From: Eretmocerus hayati
Taxonomy: Eukaryota; Arthropoda; Insecta; Hymenoptera; Aphelinidae
DNA: 64,000 bases
Direction: 5' to 3'
Assembly: GCA_029851415.1 (NCBI GenBank)
Contig: CM056742.1
Location: forward strand, 110,982,246 to 111,046,245
In this document: positions 54,450 to 64,000 of the stretch, one piece after another
Layout of the letters: every line of letters starts with the position of its first letter
Numbering within the stretch: position 1 is the first letter of the stretch
Notes under the pieces: model-generated
Told to the model about the DNA's origin: nothing
Databases searched by the model: none
What the model saw: only the letters and a program-made list of their open reading frames with translations
Translations under genes and position numbers: made by a program

Positions 54450-57090
54450 ATCGAGTGGAAGTGATGAAAATGTGTTTTATATGAAGATGAGGAGCCATTG
54501 ATGCAATAATTTTGAATTGAACTATGAATGTCGATTTGTGGATCAAAGTGGAAGGAGACAAGATGGACATTTTTTGCATGCTCGACACGTTTCCCGGCCC
54601 GAGCTCTTATCTTGACTTGAATATAAAATTTTTCATGCTCTAAAAGCGATGGGAGTGTGATTTTTATGATCATGAAAATCTTTGCGTGCGAGAATTCCCA
54701 GTCTAATAATGAATCTCGATCCGTGGATCGTATCGTGAATAAAAGGAATGGAATTTTCCTCGTGCTCGACTCGCATCTTAACCGAGGATTTTCATCCTGA
54801 CACTAGTTTACATTTTTTTATCAACTAAAAGTGATAGAACTGTGATTTCTATGAACATAAGGAGCAATCCATGCAATGATTTTGAATCTAATCATGAATT
54901 TTGATCCGCGGATCAAATTACGAGGAGGTCAAACGACATTTCTTCGCATACTGAAACTGTTTCTCGACCCGAGTTTTTACCCTGACACGGATGTATGTTC
55001 TTTTGAGCAAGTAAATGCAATGAAGGTGTGCTGTTTATGAACATACCAAGCCATCCGTGCAATATTTCCAATCGAGGCTTGAATCTCGATCTGTGGATCA
55101 AAGTCCAAGAGGGCAAAATGAAATCTTTCCGCATGCTCGACTCGTTTTTCGGCACGAGTTTCCATCCTGAGTTGATTATGAATGTTTTCATCGACTACAA
55201 GTAAAAGAAACAGGATTCATGTGAACATGAGAAGCCATTTATCCCATAATTTCTAATCTCATCATGAATTTCGATCCGTGGATGCAATCGGAAAGAGAAC
55301 CGAATGGGATTCTTCGCATTCTCGACTCACGATTCGACCGATGACTCTTATCCTGACATTAGTATAAATTTTGCATCGAAGAAAAGTGATAGACATGTGA
55401 TTTCTATGAACATCAGAAGTCATCTATGCGATAGTTTGTAATCTAATCATGAATTTCGATCCGTGGGTCAAATTGGTAAGAGACCAAATGAAATTTCTTT
55501 GCGTGATCGACTCGCAATTTGACCAATTACATTTTTTATCAACTACGAGTGATGAAGATGTGACTCACATGAACATGAGAGGCTATCTATCCAAATGTTC
55601 TGGATTGAATCATGGCTCTCTACTTTTTGATCGAACTGCGAAAAGAGGAAAAAAAATTTTCGCATGCCCGACTCGTTTCTCGGCCCAAGTGTTACCCCTG
55701 ACTTGGTTATCCATTCTTTCATAAACTAAAATCAATGAAGATGTGATTTCTATGAATATGAAAAGGCATACATACGATGATTTCCAATCTCATAATGAAT
55801 TTCAATCCGTGGATCAAATCGGGAAGAGACAAGATCAAATTTTTCGCCTGCTCGACTCACAATTTGACTGATGACTTCGTAACACTAGTATGGATTTTTC
55901 CTAAAATAACAGCGATGAAGATGTGATTCCTATGAACATAAGGAGCCATCCATTGAATAACATCCGATGTGATCATGAATTTCGATCCGTGGATCAAATC
56001 GGAAAGAGACAAAATGAAATTTTTTGCGTGCACGACTCGCAATTCGACCGATGATTCTTATCCTGACACTAGTTTGATTTTTGTCATCAACTAGGAGTGA
56101 TGAAAATGTAATTCCTATGAACATAAAAAGCCATCCATGCAATAATTCCCAATCTAACCATGAATCTCAGACCGCGAATCAATTTGGAAGGAGACAAAAT
56201 GGAATTCTATAGCATGTTCGACTCGTTCCTCGGTCAGAGTTTTTATCCTGACAAGGGTATAAATTTTTCATACACTGCAAGTGATAAAGATGTGATCTCT
56301 ATGAACATAGCAAACTATCCATGCAATAATTCTGTATTGAATCACGATTCTCGATTTGTCGATCAGAGTGCGAAGAGACAAAAAGAAGTATTCCCGCATG
56401 CACGACTCGTTTCTCGGCCCAATTTTCCATCCAGACTTGGATATAACCTTTTCCATAACACTAAGAACGACGAAGACGTGACTCCTATGAACATAAGAAG
56501 CCATCCATGCAATATTCTCCTATGTATTCATTAATTCCCATCAAGTACGAGGAGGCCAAGGACATTTTTTTGCGTTCTGTACTGGTTTCTCGGCTCAGTT
56601 TCCACCCTGATTCGGGGCTATATTTTTTGATCGACTAAACGCAATAAAGATGTGATCTCCATGACCAAACCAAATCACCCACCCAATAATTTCCAATCGA
56701 ATCCTAAATCTCTACTTGTGGACCAAAGTCAGAGGAGGCAGAGCAAAATTTCCCGGCCTGAGTTTCCACCCTGATTTGCATATGAATTTTCTCATGAACT
56801 AAAAGCGATGGAAACGTTATCTCTCCAAACATAGAAAGCCATCAATTCAATAATCTCCAATCGATTCATGAATTTCGATTCGTAGATCAAAGTGGGACGA
56901 GACGAAATGGAACTCTTCCGCGTGTTTGGCTCGCAATCCGACCAATTATTTTCATCCTGACAATAGTATAAATTTTTTCATGAATCCAAAGTGATCTGAC
57001 CGCGATATCTACGACCATAAGATGCCGTCCAGCCAAAAGTTTCGGATTGAATCGTGAATCTTGATTTTCCCACAGAGTCACCATTACGGA
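54450..57090 (+). repeat. ~184-bp satellite in left arm, about 14 units
   Basis: The landmark TATGAACATAAGAAGCCATC (variants) recurs at intervals of 163-190 bp, mostly 183-187. Each unit also has GAATYTCGATCCGTGGATCA, TGCTCGACTCG, TATCCTGAC and a TTTTTCATCAACTA segment. Several units keep one plus-strand frame open over 61-codon periods (MNIRSHPCNN, FVDQSAKRQKEVF, FSSTTSDEDV), but units with other lengths break it. Confidence 0.9.
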
Positions 57091-57475
57091 AGAAAAAAAA
57101 TATGTGCTAACCTGTTCACAGTAAACGAAGATGCATTGGGAACGACAGGAGCCATTCGTACGGTTTCAAGGCGCGGCTCACACTGAATGATTAATCATGG
57201 TAAATTGTATGACACGAGCAGAGAGAAAAATAATCTCATCTGATTATAGATACTTTTGCGACGCGCACTCCTCCTCCCGGACCAAATGAACTGGTACAAG
57301 CTAGTCGTCCGTGGACTCATCAGCTCGTAAAGCATCAGTGTGGCGAGCATGCCCGCTCCGTGACGGTGCTCGCAGCTTCTTGCCCGGTTTGTGAACCCCT
57401 TTCAAGTGTTGCCAGCTCATCCGCTGCTCCACCGCGCGCGCGCGTAGGGCCCTCGCCGCGGCCATTAGCTATTGG

Positions 57476-57501
57476 AGTGACTTACTTCCACGACTTGGCT
57501 G

Positions 57502-57532
<31 letters not shown>

Positions 57533-57534
57533 CC
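57476..57534. repeat. 59-bp central spacer of the palindrome with (CT)n
   Basis: AGTGACTTACTTCCACGACT, then GGCTGCATT, then about 12 CT units and CCC. This is the only part between the arms with no mirror partner. Confidence 0.9.
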
Positions 57535-57919
57535 CCAATAGCTAATGGTCGCGGCGAGGGCCTCACGCGCGCGCGCGGTGAAGCAGCGGATGTGCTGGCA
57601 TTACTCTGAAGGGGTTCACAAACCAGGCAAGAAGCTGCGAGCACCGTCACGGAGCGCGCATGCTCGCTATACTGATGCTCTACGAGCTGATGAGTCCGCG
57701 GACGACTAGCTTGTACCAGTTCATTTGGTCCGGGAGGAGGAGTGCGCGTCGCAAAAGTATCTATAACCAGATGAGATTATTTTTCTCTCTGCTCGTGTCA
57801 TACAATTTACCATGATTAATCATTCAGTGTGAGCCGCGCCTTGAAACCGTACGAATGGCTCCTGTCGTTCCCAATGCATCTTCGTTTACTGTGAACAGGT
57901 TAGCACATTTTTTTTTTCT

Positions 57920-60560
57920 TCCGTAATGGTAACTCTGTGGAAAAATCAAGATTCACGATTCAATCCGAAACTTTTGGCTGGACGGCATCTTATGGTCGTA
58001 GATATCGCGGTCAGATCACTTTGGATTCATGAAAAAATTTATACTATTGTCAGGATGAAAATAATTGGTCGGATTGCGAGCCAAACACGCGGAAGAGTTC
58101 CATTTCGTCTCGTCCCTTTTTGATCTACGAATCGAAATTCATGAATCGATTGGAGATTATTGAATTGATGGCTTTCTATGTTTGGAGAGATAACGTTTCC
58201 ATCGCTTTTAGTTCATGAGAAAATTCATATGCAAATCAGGGTGGAAACTCAGGCCGAGAAATTTTGCTCTGCCTCCTCTGACTTTGGTCCACATGTAGAG
58301 ATTTAGGATTCGATTGGAAATTATTGGGTGGGTGATTTGGTTTGGTCATGGAGATCTCATCTTTATTGCGTTTAGTCGATCAAAAAATATAGCCCCGAAT
58401 CAGGGTGGAAACTGAGCCGAGAAACCAGTACAGAACGCAAAAAAATGTCCTTGGCCTCCTCGCACTTGATGGGAATTAATGAATACATAGGAGAATATTG
58501 CATGGATGGCTTCTTATGTTCATAGGAGTCACGTCTTCGTCGTTCTTAGTGTTATGGAAAAGGTTATATCCAAGTCTGGATGGAAAATTGGGCCGAGAAA
58601 CGAGTCGTGCATGCGGGAATACTTCTTTTTGTCTCCTCGCACTCTGATCGACAAATCGAGAATCGTGATTCAATACAGAATTATTGCATGGATTGTTTGC
58701 TATGTTCATGGAGATCACATCTTTATCACTTGCAGTTTATGAAAAATTTATACCCTTGTCAGGATAAAAACTCTGACCGAGGAACGAGTCGAACATGCGA
58801 TAGAATTCCATTTTGTCTCCTTCCAAATTGATTCGCGGTCTGAGATTCATGGTTAGATTGGGAATTATTGCATGGATGGCTTTTTATGTTCATAGGAATC
58901 ACATTTTCATCACTCCTAGTTGATGACAAAAATCAAACTAGTGTCAGGATAAGAATCATCGGTCGAATTGCGAGTCGTGCACGCAAAAAATTTCATTTCG
59001 TCTCTTTCCGATTTGATCCACGGATCGAAATTCATGATCACATCGGATGTTATTCAATGGATGGCTTCTTATGTTCATAGGAATCACATCTTCATCGCTG
59101 TTATTTTGGGAAAAATTCATACTAGTGTTACGAAGTCATCAGTCAAATTGTGAGTCGAGCAGGCGAAAAATTTCATCTTGTCTCTTCCCGATTTGATCCA
59201 CGGATTGGAATTCATTATGAGATTGGAAATCATCGTATGTATGCCTTCTCATATTCATAGAAATCACATCTTCATTGATTTTAGTTTATGAAAGAATGGA
59301 TAACCAAGTCAGGGGTAACACTTGGGCCGAGAAACGAGTCGGGAATGCGAAAATTTTTTTTCCTCTTTTCGCAGTTCGATCAAAAAGTAGAGAGCCATGA
59401 TTCAATCCAGAACTTTTGGATAGATAGCTTCTCATGTTCATGTGAGTCACATCTTCATCACTTGTAGTTGATAAAAAATGTAATCGGTCAAATTGCGAGT
59501 CGATCACGCAAAGAAATTTCATTTGGTCTCTTACCAATTTGACCCACGGATCGAAATTCATGATTAGATTACAAACTATCGCATAGATGACTTCTGATGT
59601 TCATAGAAATCACATGTCTATCACTTTTCTTCGATGCAAAATTTATACTAATGTCAGGATAAGAGTCATCGGTCGAATCGTGAGTCGAGAATGCGAAAAA
59701 TTCCGTTTGGTTCTCTTTCCGATTGCATCCACGGATCGAAATTCATGATGAGATTGGGAATTATGGGATGAATGGCTTCTCATGTTCACATGAATCCTGT
59801 TTCTTTCACTTGTAGTCGATGAAAACATTCATAATCAACTCAGGATGGAAACTCGTGCCGAGAAACGAGTCGAGCATGCGGAAAGATTTCATTTTGCCCT
59901 CTTGGACTTTGATCCACAGATCGAGATTCAGGCCTCGATTGGAAATATTGCACGGATGGCTTGGTATGTTCATAAACATCACACCTTCATTGCATTTACT
60001 TGCTCAAAAGAACATACATCCGTGTCAGGGTAAAAACTCGGGTCGAGAAACAGTTTCAGTATGCAAAGAAATGTCGTTTGACCTCCTCGTAATTTGATCC
60101 GCGGATCAAAATTCATGATTAGATTCAAAATCATTGCATGGATTGCTCCTTATGTTCATAGAAATCACAGTTCCATCACTTTTAGTTGATAAAAAAATGT
60201 AAACTAGTGTCAGGATGAAAATCCTCGGTTAAGATGCGAGTCGAGCACGGGAAACATTCCATTCCTTTTATTCACGATACGATCCACGGATCAAGATTCA
60301 TTATTAGACTGGGAATTCTTGCACGCAAAGATTTTTATGTTCATAAAAATCACACTCCCATCGCTTTTAGAGCATGAAAAATTTTATATTCTAGTCGAGA
60401 TAAGAGCTCGGGCCGGGAAACGTGTCGAGCATGCAAAAAATGTCCATCTTGTCTCCTTCCACTTTGATCCACAAATCGACATTCATAGTTCAATTCAAAA
60501 TTATTGCATCAATGGCTCCTCATCTTCATATAAAACACATTTTTATCACTTTCACTCGAT
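57920..60560 (-). repeat. ~184-bp satellite in right arm
   Basis: Mirror of 54450-57090 with identical unit order and length. Confidence 0.9.
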
Positions 60561-60739
60561 GATAATAAATACTTGAGCTGAGAAGTCGTGCATGCGAGAA
60601 AAACCGTCTCGTGGACATTTTCTTCTGGGACATTGAGAGGGTACTCCTACGAACAGCACTGATTGTGCACAATGTTCTCGACATTGTGTAAAACGATCAA
60701 CTGCCTCCTGTGCGCGCGAGCCCACGGCTTCTGAATGTT

Positions 60740-61388
60740 GGTATGACTAACTACGACGTGATTATTAGACATTGTTGGAGAGAGAAGTGGAAATGCATGG
60801 CTATCCAAAGAGATTCGTTGCTTTTGAGATTTGCTGAGCTCTGCGCATAGCTCGCCGATGCTTTTTTTCCATCTCTTTCACGCAAAAGAAGGAAAAATTA
60901 TGTTCGTTCATGGATACATGTGGATGACTGAGGGGCTTCTAGGACAAGTTTGCTCTTTATCGAATAAAACGAAAGAATGCGGTGCAAGCTCAGCTCTCTC
61001 GTAGTCTTGCGGAGCTCATCCATCGTTCTGCGGCTATGCAAGCTCATATTAAGAGTAGAAATCATACCGTTCCTCTTGACGCTGGTCACTCTTGTAATCG
61101 TGTGACTTATTTTCGTCTTTCCGATTAATCCCCTCTTATAATACACAATTGCTCGTCTTTTTCTTGTCGACGAAGCACTGTCTATGAAAATCAATGTTAG
61201 TCATTTACATGTGTCGAAGAAATGGAATTACTTCATTTCTTCTGTTTTGGGACATAAGAGGTAATTCGATACACGGAAAAGAGATACGCAAAGCTCAGCG
61301 ATTGGTAAAAGCGAGGAATCTCCCCAGATAGTCATTTTTCCCCTTCTCTCCTAAAATATTTAACAATCACGTTATAATTGGTCAGACC
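60740..61388. mobile_element. nested inverted-repeat element with open frame (right arm)
   Basis: Mirror of 53622-54270; its open frame runs on the minus strand at 60898-61194. Confidence 0.55.
60898..61194 (-). CDS. 98-codon basic open frame (right arm copy)
   Basis: Identical to the left copy except for two conservative residue changes near the N-terminus (N to D and K to R). First in-frame ATG at 61065. See 53816-54112 for the description; the same reservations apply. Confidence 0.35.
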   Translation of the reverse strand: MIFIDSASSTRKRRAIVYYKRGLIGKTKISHTITRVTSVKRNGMISTLNMSLHSRRTMDELRKTTRELSLHRILSFYSIKSKLVLEAPQSSTCIHERT

Positions 61389-61489
61389 ATCACTCATGAC
61401 CAGTCAATCGTCTGGCAGGATACCGTGAACATCAAGGTCTAGTGGTGAAAAAGTGTCTGGAGCTCAATATCTTACGATAGCCACTATGA

Positions 61490-61635
61490 GCCTTCCGTGA
61501 GAGCGAGCGAGAGAGAGAGAGAGAGCGCACTCCAACTGTGCGCGCGCCTATAACAATATTCATCCAAAAACTGTTCACCTATGTATAATTTACAAGGAGC
61601 CGTCTAGCACGATCTCTGTGAATTATGACGTGTTT
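61490..61635. repeat. GATCGTG module with (GA)n, right arm
   Basis: Mirror of 53385-53520. Confidence 0.7.
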
Positions 61636-62081
61636 ATGGTCTCTTCATCGAGTGTGTGAAGATGGAAAAACTCGGTAGCCCGTTGGTGTTGAGTTTAAAT
61701 GCTGCTCAAGGCACGTAAGTACTCGTCTGAGAAAGCTCATATTGACTAAGCTTTGATCCTAAATTCAATGATCGATTGGTCCTATTTTTCTCGTCCATCG
61801 AAAACTATAAGAATTGCATATTTCTATCGAGATCATCGAATAATCATTATTATGGCCAATAATTGACAATTGTAAGTATTTGATCAGCAAGACAAAAGTA
61901 TTCGTTAGATCCCTTCGAATTGTCGTGGAGATTGCTTGATAGTTGTACCCGCAGTGCAAAAATCCTGGGCGAAAAGTCGGCTTTTTTCGTATACACACTT
62001 CGAAGTTTTACGGTCCGATGATTTTGATCGGGATCTGAGGAATAGTTCGACAAGAAATGGGGTGAGCACAGAAGATTGGAG

Positions 62082-62267
62082 ATGCTGTTTCGAATATTTT
62101 ACACAATCATGAGCGATTCGAAATCAAAGTGTGTGAAATTTCAAGATTTTTTGAAGTGTACATTATTTTTGGGTTTCACAAAAAAAACGAAGCTGCAAAA
62201 ACTCGTCTTCTCGAAGAAAGTTTCAACACATTCATCGAGACGTTGCCATGTCGCGGATAATGCTTAA
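62082..62267 (+). pseudogene. frame-shifted mirror of the 58-codon open frame
   Basis: Two additional T in the ATTTTTTG run change the frame after FQDF relative to the left-arm copy. The region ends at CTTAAGGTGAGTGC, a good donor-like sequence in both arms. Confidence 0.25.
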
Positions 62268-62419
62268 GGTGAGTGCTAGATTCATAAGCTATCTTTAAAT
62301 GCTTGGGCAATAAGCACGGAACCCGATATCCATGCAACGATGTCGAGAAATTATTGCGCGCGAATAGTACGCAATCTCATCTTTCGTTAAAAAGCGCATA
62401 TGTGCGATATAATACGCGC

Positions 62420-62700
62420 GAGCAAGCGAAAGAGAGAGAGAGAACGCGTGCTCCCACTATACGCGCGCCGATAAACACCCAAAAACTGTACACCTATGTA
62501 TAGAGCGTAAGGGACCTCTTATGAGCCGTACGTATGAGCGAGAGATAGTGCGCGCGCTCCAACTGTACGGGCACCTATACCAATATTAACCCAAAAAACT
62601 GTTTACAAATGTATAGTTTACAAGGGGCCGCTATGCGCCGTCTAACACGATCTCTGTGAATCATGACTCATGTTCTTCCGATGTCACGATCTTGCAAAAA
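62420..62700. repeat. GATCGTG module with (GA)n tract, right arm
   Basis: Mirror of 52320-52600, with the purine tract shortened to about six GA units. Confidence 0.75.
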
Positions 62701-62869
62701 GAGATCGGCCGAGAATATGAGTCCTCGTCTGGAAAAGCTCGGATTGATTAGGCTTTGCTCTTAAATTTCGTGATCGATTGATCATATTTTTCGGGTCTAT
62801 TGAAAATATAAAAATTGCATTCTTTTATGGAGATCATCGAATAATCATTATTATAGCGAATACTTGACA

Positions 62870-63740
62870 ATTATAAGTATTTGATCAGCGAGACGATAGT
62901 ATTTGTTAGATTCCTCCGAATTTTCATGGAGATTGGTTGATAATTGTACCCGTAGTGCAAAAATCCTGGGCGAAAAGTCGGCTTTTTTTGTATCTCACTT
63001 CTTGTATTTTTGGCCTCTTCATCGACTGTGCGAGGATGGAAAAACTCGGCAACCTTTTGGTGACAAGTTGAATAGCTGTTCAAGACACGTAAGTACTCGT
63101 CTGAGAAAGCTCAGATTGATTGGTCTCTGCTCTCAAATTTTATGATCGATCGATCTCATTTTCCTCGTCCGTCCAAAATGTAAAAATTGTATATTTCTGA
63201 CGAGTTCATCGATAAATTATTATTATGTTCAATAATTGACAGTTATAAGTGTCTGGTTCGCAAGCCAATAGTATTAGTTAGATCTCTCTAAATTTTCATG
63301 AAGATTGCTTGGTAATTGTACCCGTTGTGCAAAAATCCTAGGCGGAGGGTCGGCTTTTTTTGCATCTCACTTCTTGTATTTTTGGCCTCTTCATCGACTG
63401 TGCGAGGGTGGAAAAAATCGGCAACCTTTTGGTGACAAGTTGAATAGCTGTTCAAGACACGTAAGTACTCGTCTGAGAAAGCTCAGATTGATTGGTCTCT
63501 GCTCTCAAATTTTATGATCGATCGATCTCATTTTTCTCGTTCGTCGAAAATGTAAAAATTGTATATTTCTGACGAGTTCATCGAAAAAATTATTATTACG
63601 TTCAATAATTGACATTTATAAGTATCTGGTTCGCAAGCCAATAGTACTAGTTAGATCTCTTTGAATTTTCATGAAGATTACTTGGTAATTGTACCCGTTG
63701 TGCAAAAATCCTAGGCGAAAAGTCGGCTTTTTCGTATACA
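62870..63740 (-). repeat. ~375-bp tandem repeat in right arm, 3 units
   Basis: The reverse-complement landmark TCCTAGGCGAAAAGTCGGCT or its variant occurs near 62966, 63333 and 63706, with one isolated copy near 61962. The left arm has one more unit. Confidence 0.9.
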
Positions 63741-64000
63741 TCGGTTCGAAGTTTTACGATTCGAAATCGATAGATTTGATTGAGATCTGATGAATTGATC
63801 TAATAAAGCGGTTGCATGAATGCAGAGAGATTGAAAATGCTGATTCGAATATTTTTCACAATCATGAAAGTGGGGTCCACCATGAGCCGTCAAGCGTGGC
63901 CTTCGCGTGGATCCGTTGTACGCGGTGTGAATCATCGCTGCGCGGGTTCACGGGAGGTCATGTTTTGATGGCCCATAGTGGCCCCATGAGACCGATAACT

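Larger units (their letters stand above)
50606..57475 (+). repeat. giant inverted repeat, left arm (at least 6.87 kb)
   Basis: The whole stretch is mirrored at 57535-64000. Inner ends: CCATTAGCTATTGG and CCAATAGCTAATGG. From the inner end out to 53816, paired positions always sum to 115010, so there is no net length difference over 3.66 kb; substitutions are about 1-2% in the parts compared by eye. Farther out the sum drops to 115008, 114990 and 114978, then to 114606 at the window edge, mainly because the left arm has one extra ~375-bp repeat unit. Content from outside inwards: 375-bp repeats, a CT-rich module, a small inverted-repeat element with an open frame, a 184-bp satellite and a GC-rich inner end. 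Confidence 0.95.
57535..64000 (-). repeat. giant inverted repeat, right arm (6.47 kb, truncated by window end)
   Basis: Reverse complement of the left arm, from CCAATAGCTAATGG outwards. The last bases, ACCGATAACT, mirror 50606-50615, so the arm is still aligned when the window ends. It lacks one ~375-bp unit and has a shorter CT tract (62430) than the left arm. Confidence 0.95.

Noticed and set aside
57360..57650. Mirrored open frames beginning MTVLAAS at the palindrome centre
   Set aside because: They arise from the symmetric GC-rich inner ends and run into the (CT)n tract as Leu-Ser repeats.
57295..57715. Hammerhead-ribozyme-like AGCTGATGAGTCC...GGACGA in both arms (57685-57711 plus strand; mirrored near 57299-57325)
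   Set aside because: CTGATGA and a short stem II are present, but the GAAA segment is replaced by GACT, stem III has no partner, and no NUH cleavage triplet is correctly placed. Without these it cannot be called a ribozyme; a covariance-model search would settle it.
50606..64000. Telomeric (TTAGG)n or rDNA origin for the palindrome
   Set aside because: No TTAGG arrays and no rRNA sequence were seen in either arm.

Overview
The window looks like repeat-rich, gene-poor chromosomal DNA from an arthropod, most probably an insect. The evidence is split genes with GTRAGT donors and CAG acceptors, many short inverted-repeat elements of Tc1/mariner and TTAA types, long satellite arrays, and no bacterial gene organisation. 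The species cannot be named from the sequence. Almost all long reading frames in the satellites are by-products of repetition; only a handful of exons read like real protein.

Layout. 1-5 kb: single-copy-looking DNA with small dispersed repeats, a cluster of the 9-mer TTTACGCAC, a long hairpin and a GC-rich block carrying an X-box. 5-12.9 kb: 3' exons of a minus-strand MULE-transposase gene, interrupted by inverted-repeat elements and a 750-bp tandem array (8571-11381). 12.9-33.6 kb: one very large intron of that gene, holding a 385-bp satellite (13.0-17.3 kb), a ~634-bp satellite (about 19-30 kb) and a decayed FHA/coiled-coil pseudogene (31.4-32.2 kb). 34-42 kb: the central MULE exons and a Gln-rich coiled-coil exon. 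42-45.7 kb: degenerate AT-rich tandem repeats. 45.9-47.7 kb: a minus-strand gene built by tandem duplication of one 267-bp phase-0 exon plus its ~135-bp intron. 48.2-50.2 kb: a second X-box block, a second long-TIR element and a tRNA-like sequence. 50.6-64.0 kb: a giant inverted repeat whose arms are at least 6.47 kb, separated by a 59-bp spacer with a (CT)n tract. It runs off the right edge of the window.

The strongest gene evidence is the MULE gene. Exons at 39481-39862, 36154-36354, 34916-35136, 34162-34286 and 12609-12848 join with matching phases. Together they give the DDE-type order of the family: D in DDATF, D in IADFE, the CYFH pair, and E in TNNEQESMH. The exon model was read by eye; no alignment or transcript was available.

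The most unusual structures are the giant palindrome, with nested inverted repeats inside each arm, and the tandem-exon gene. A third is the pair of MITE halves that bracket the satellite-filled intron, as if about 20 kb had been inserted into or expanded from a (TA)n tract in one element.
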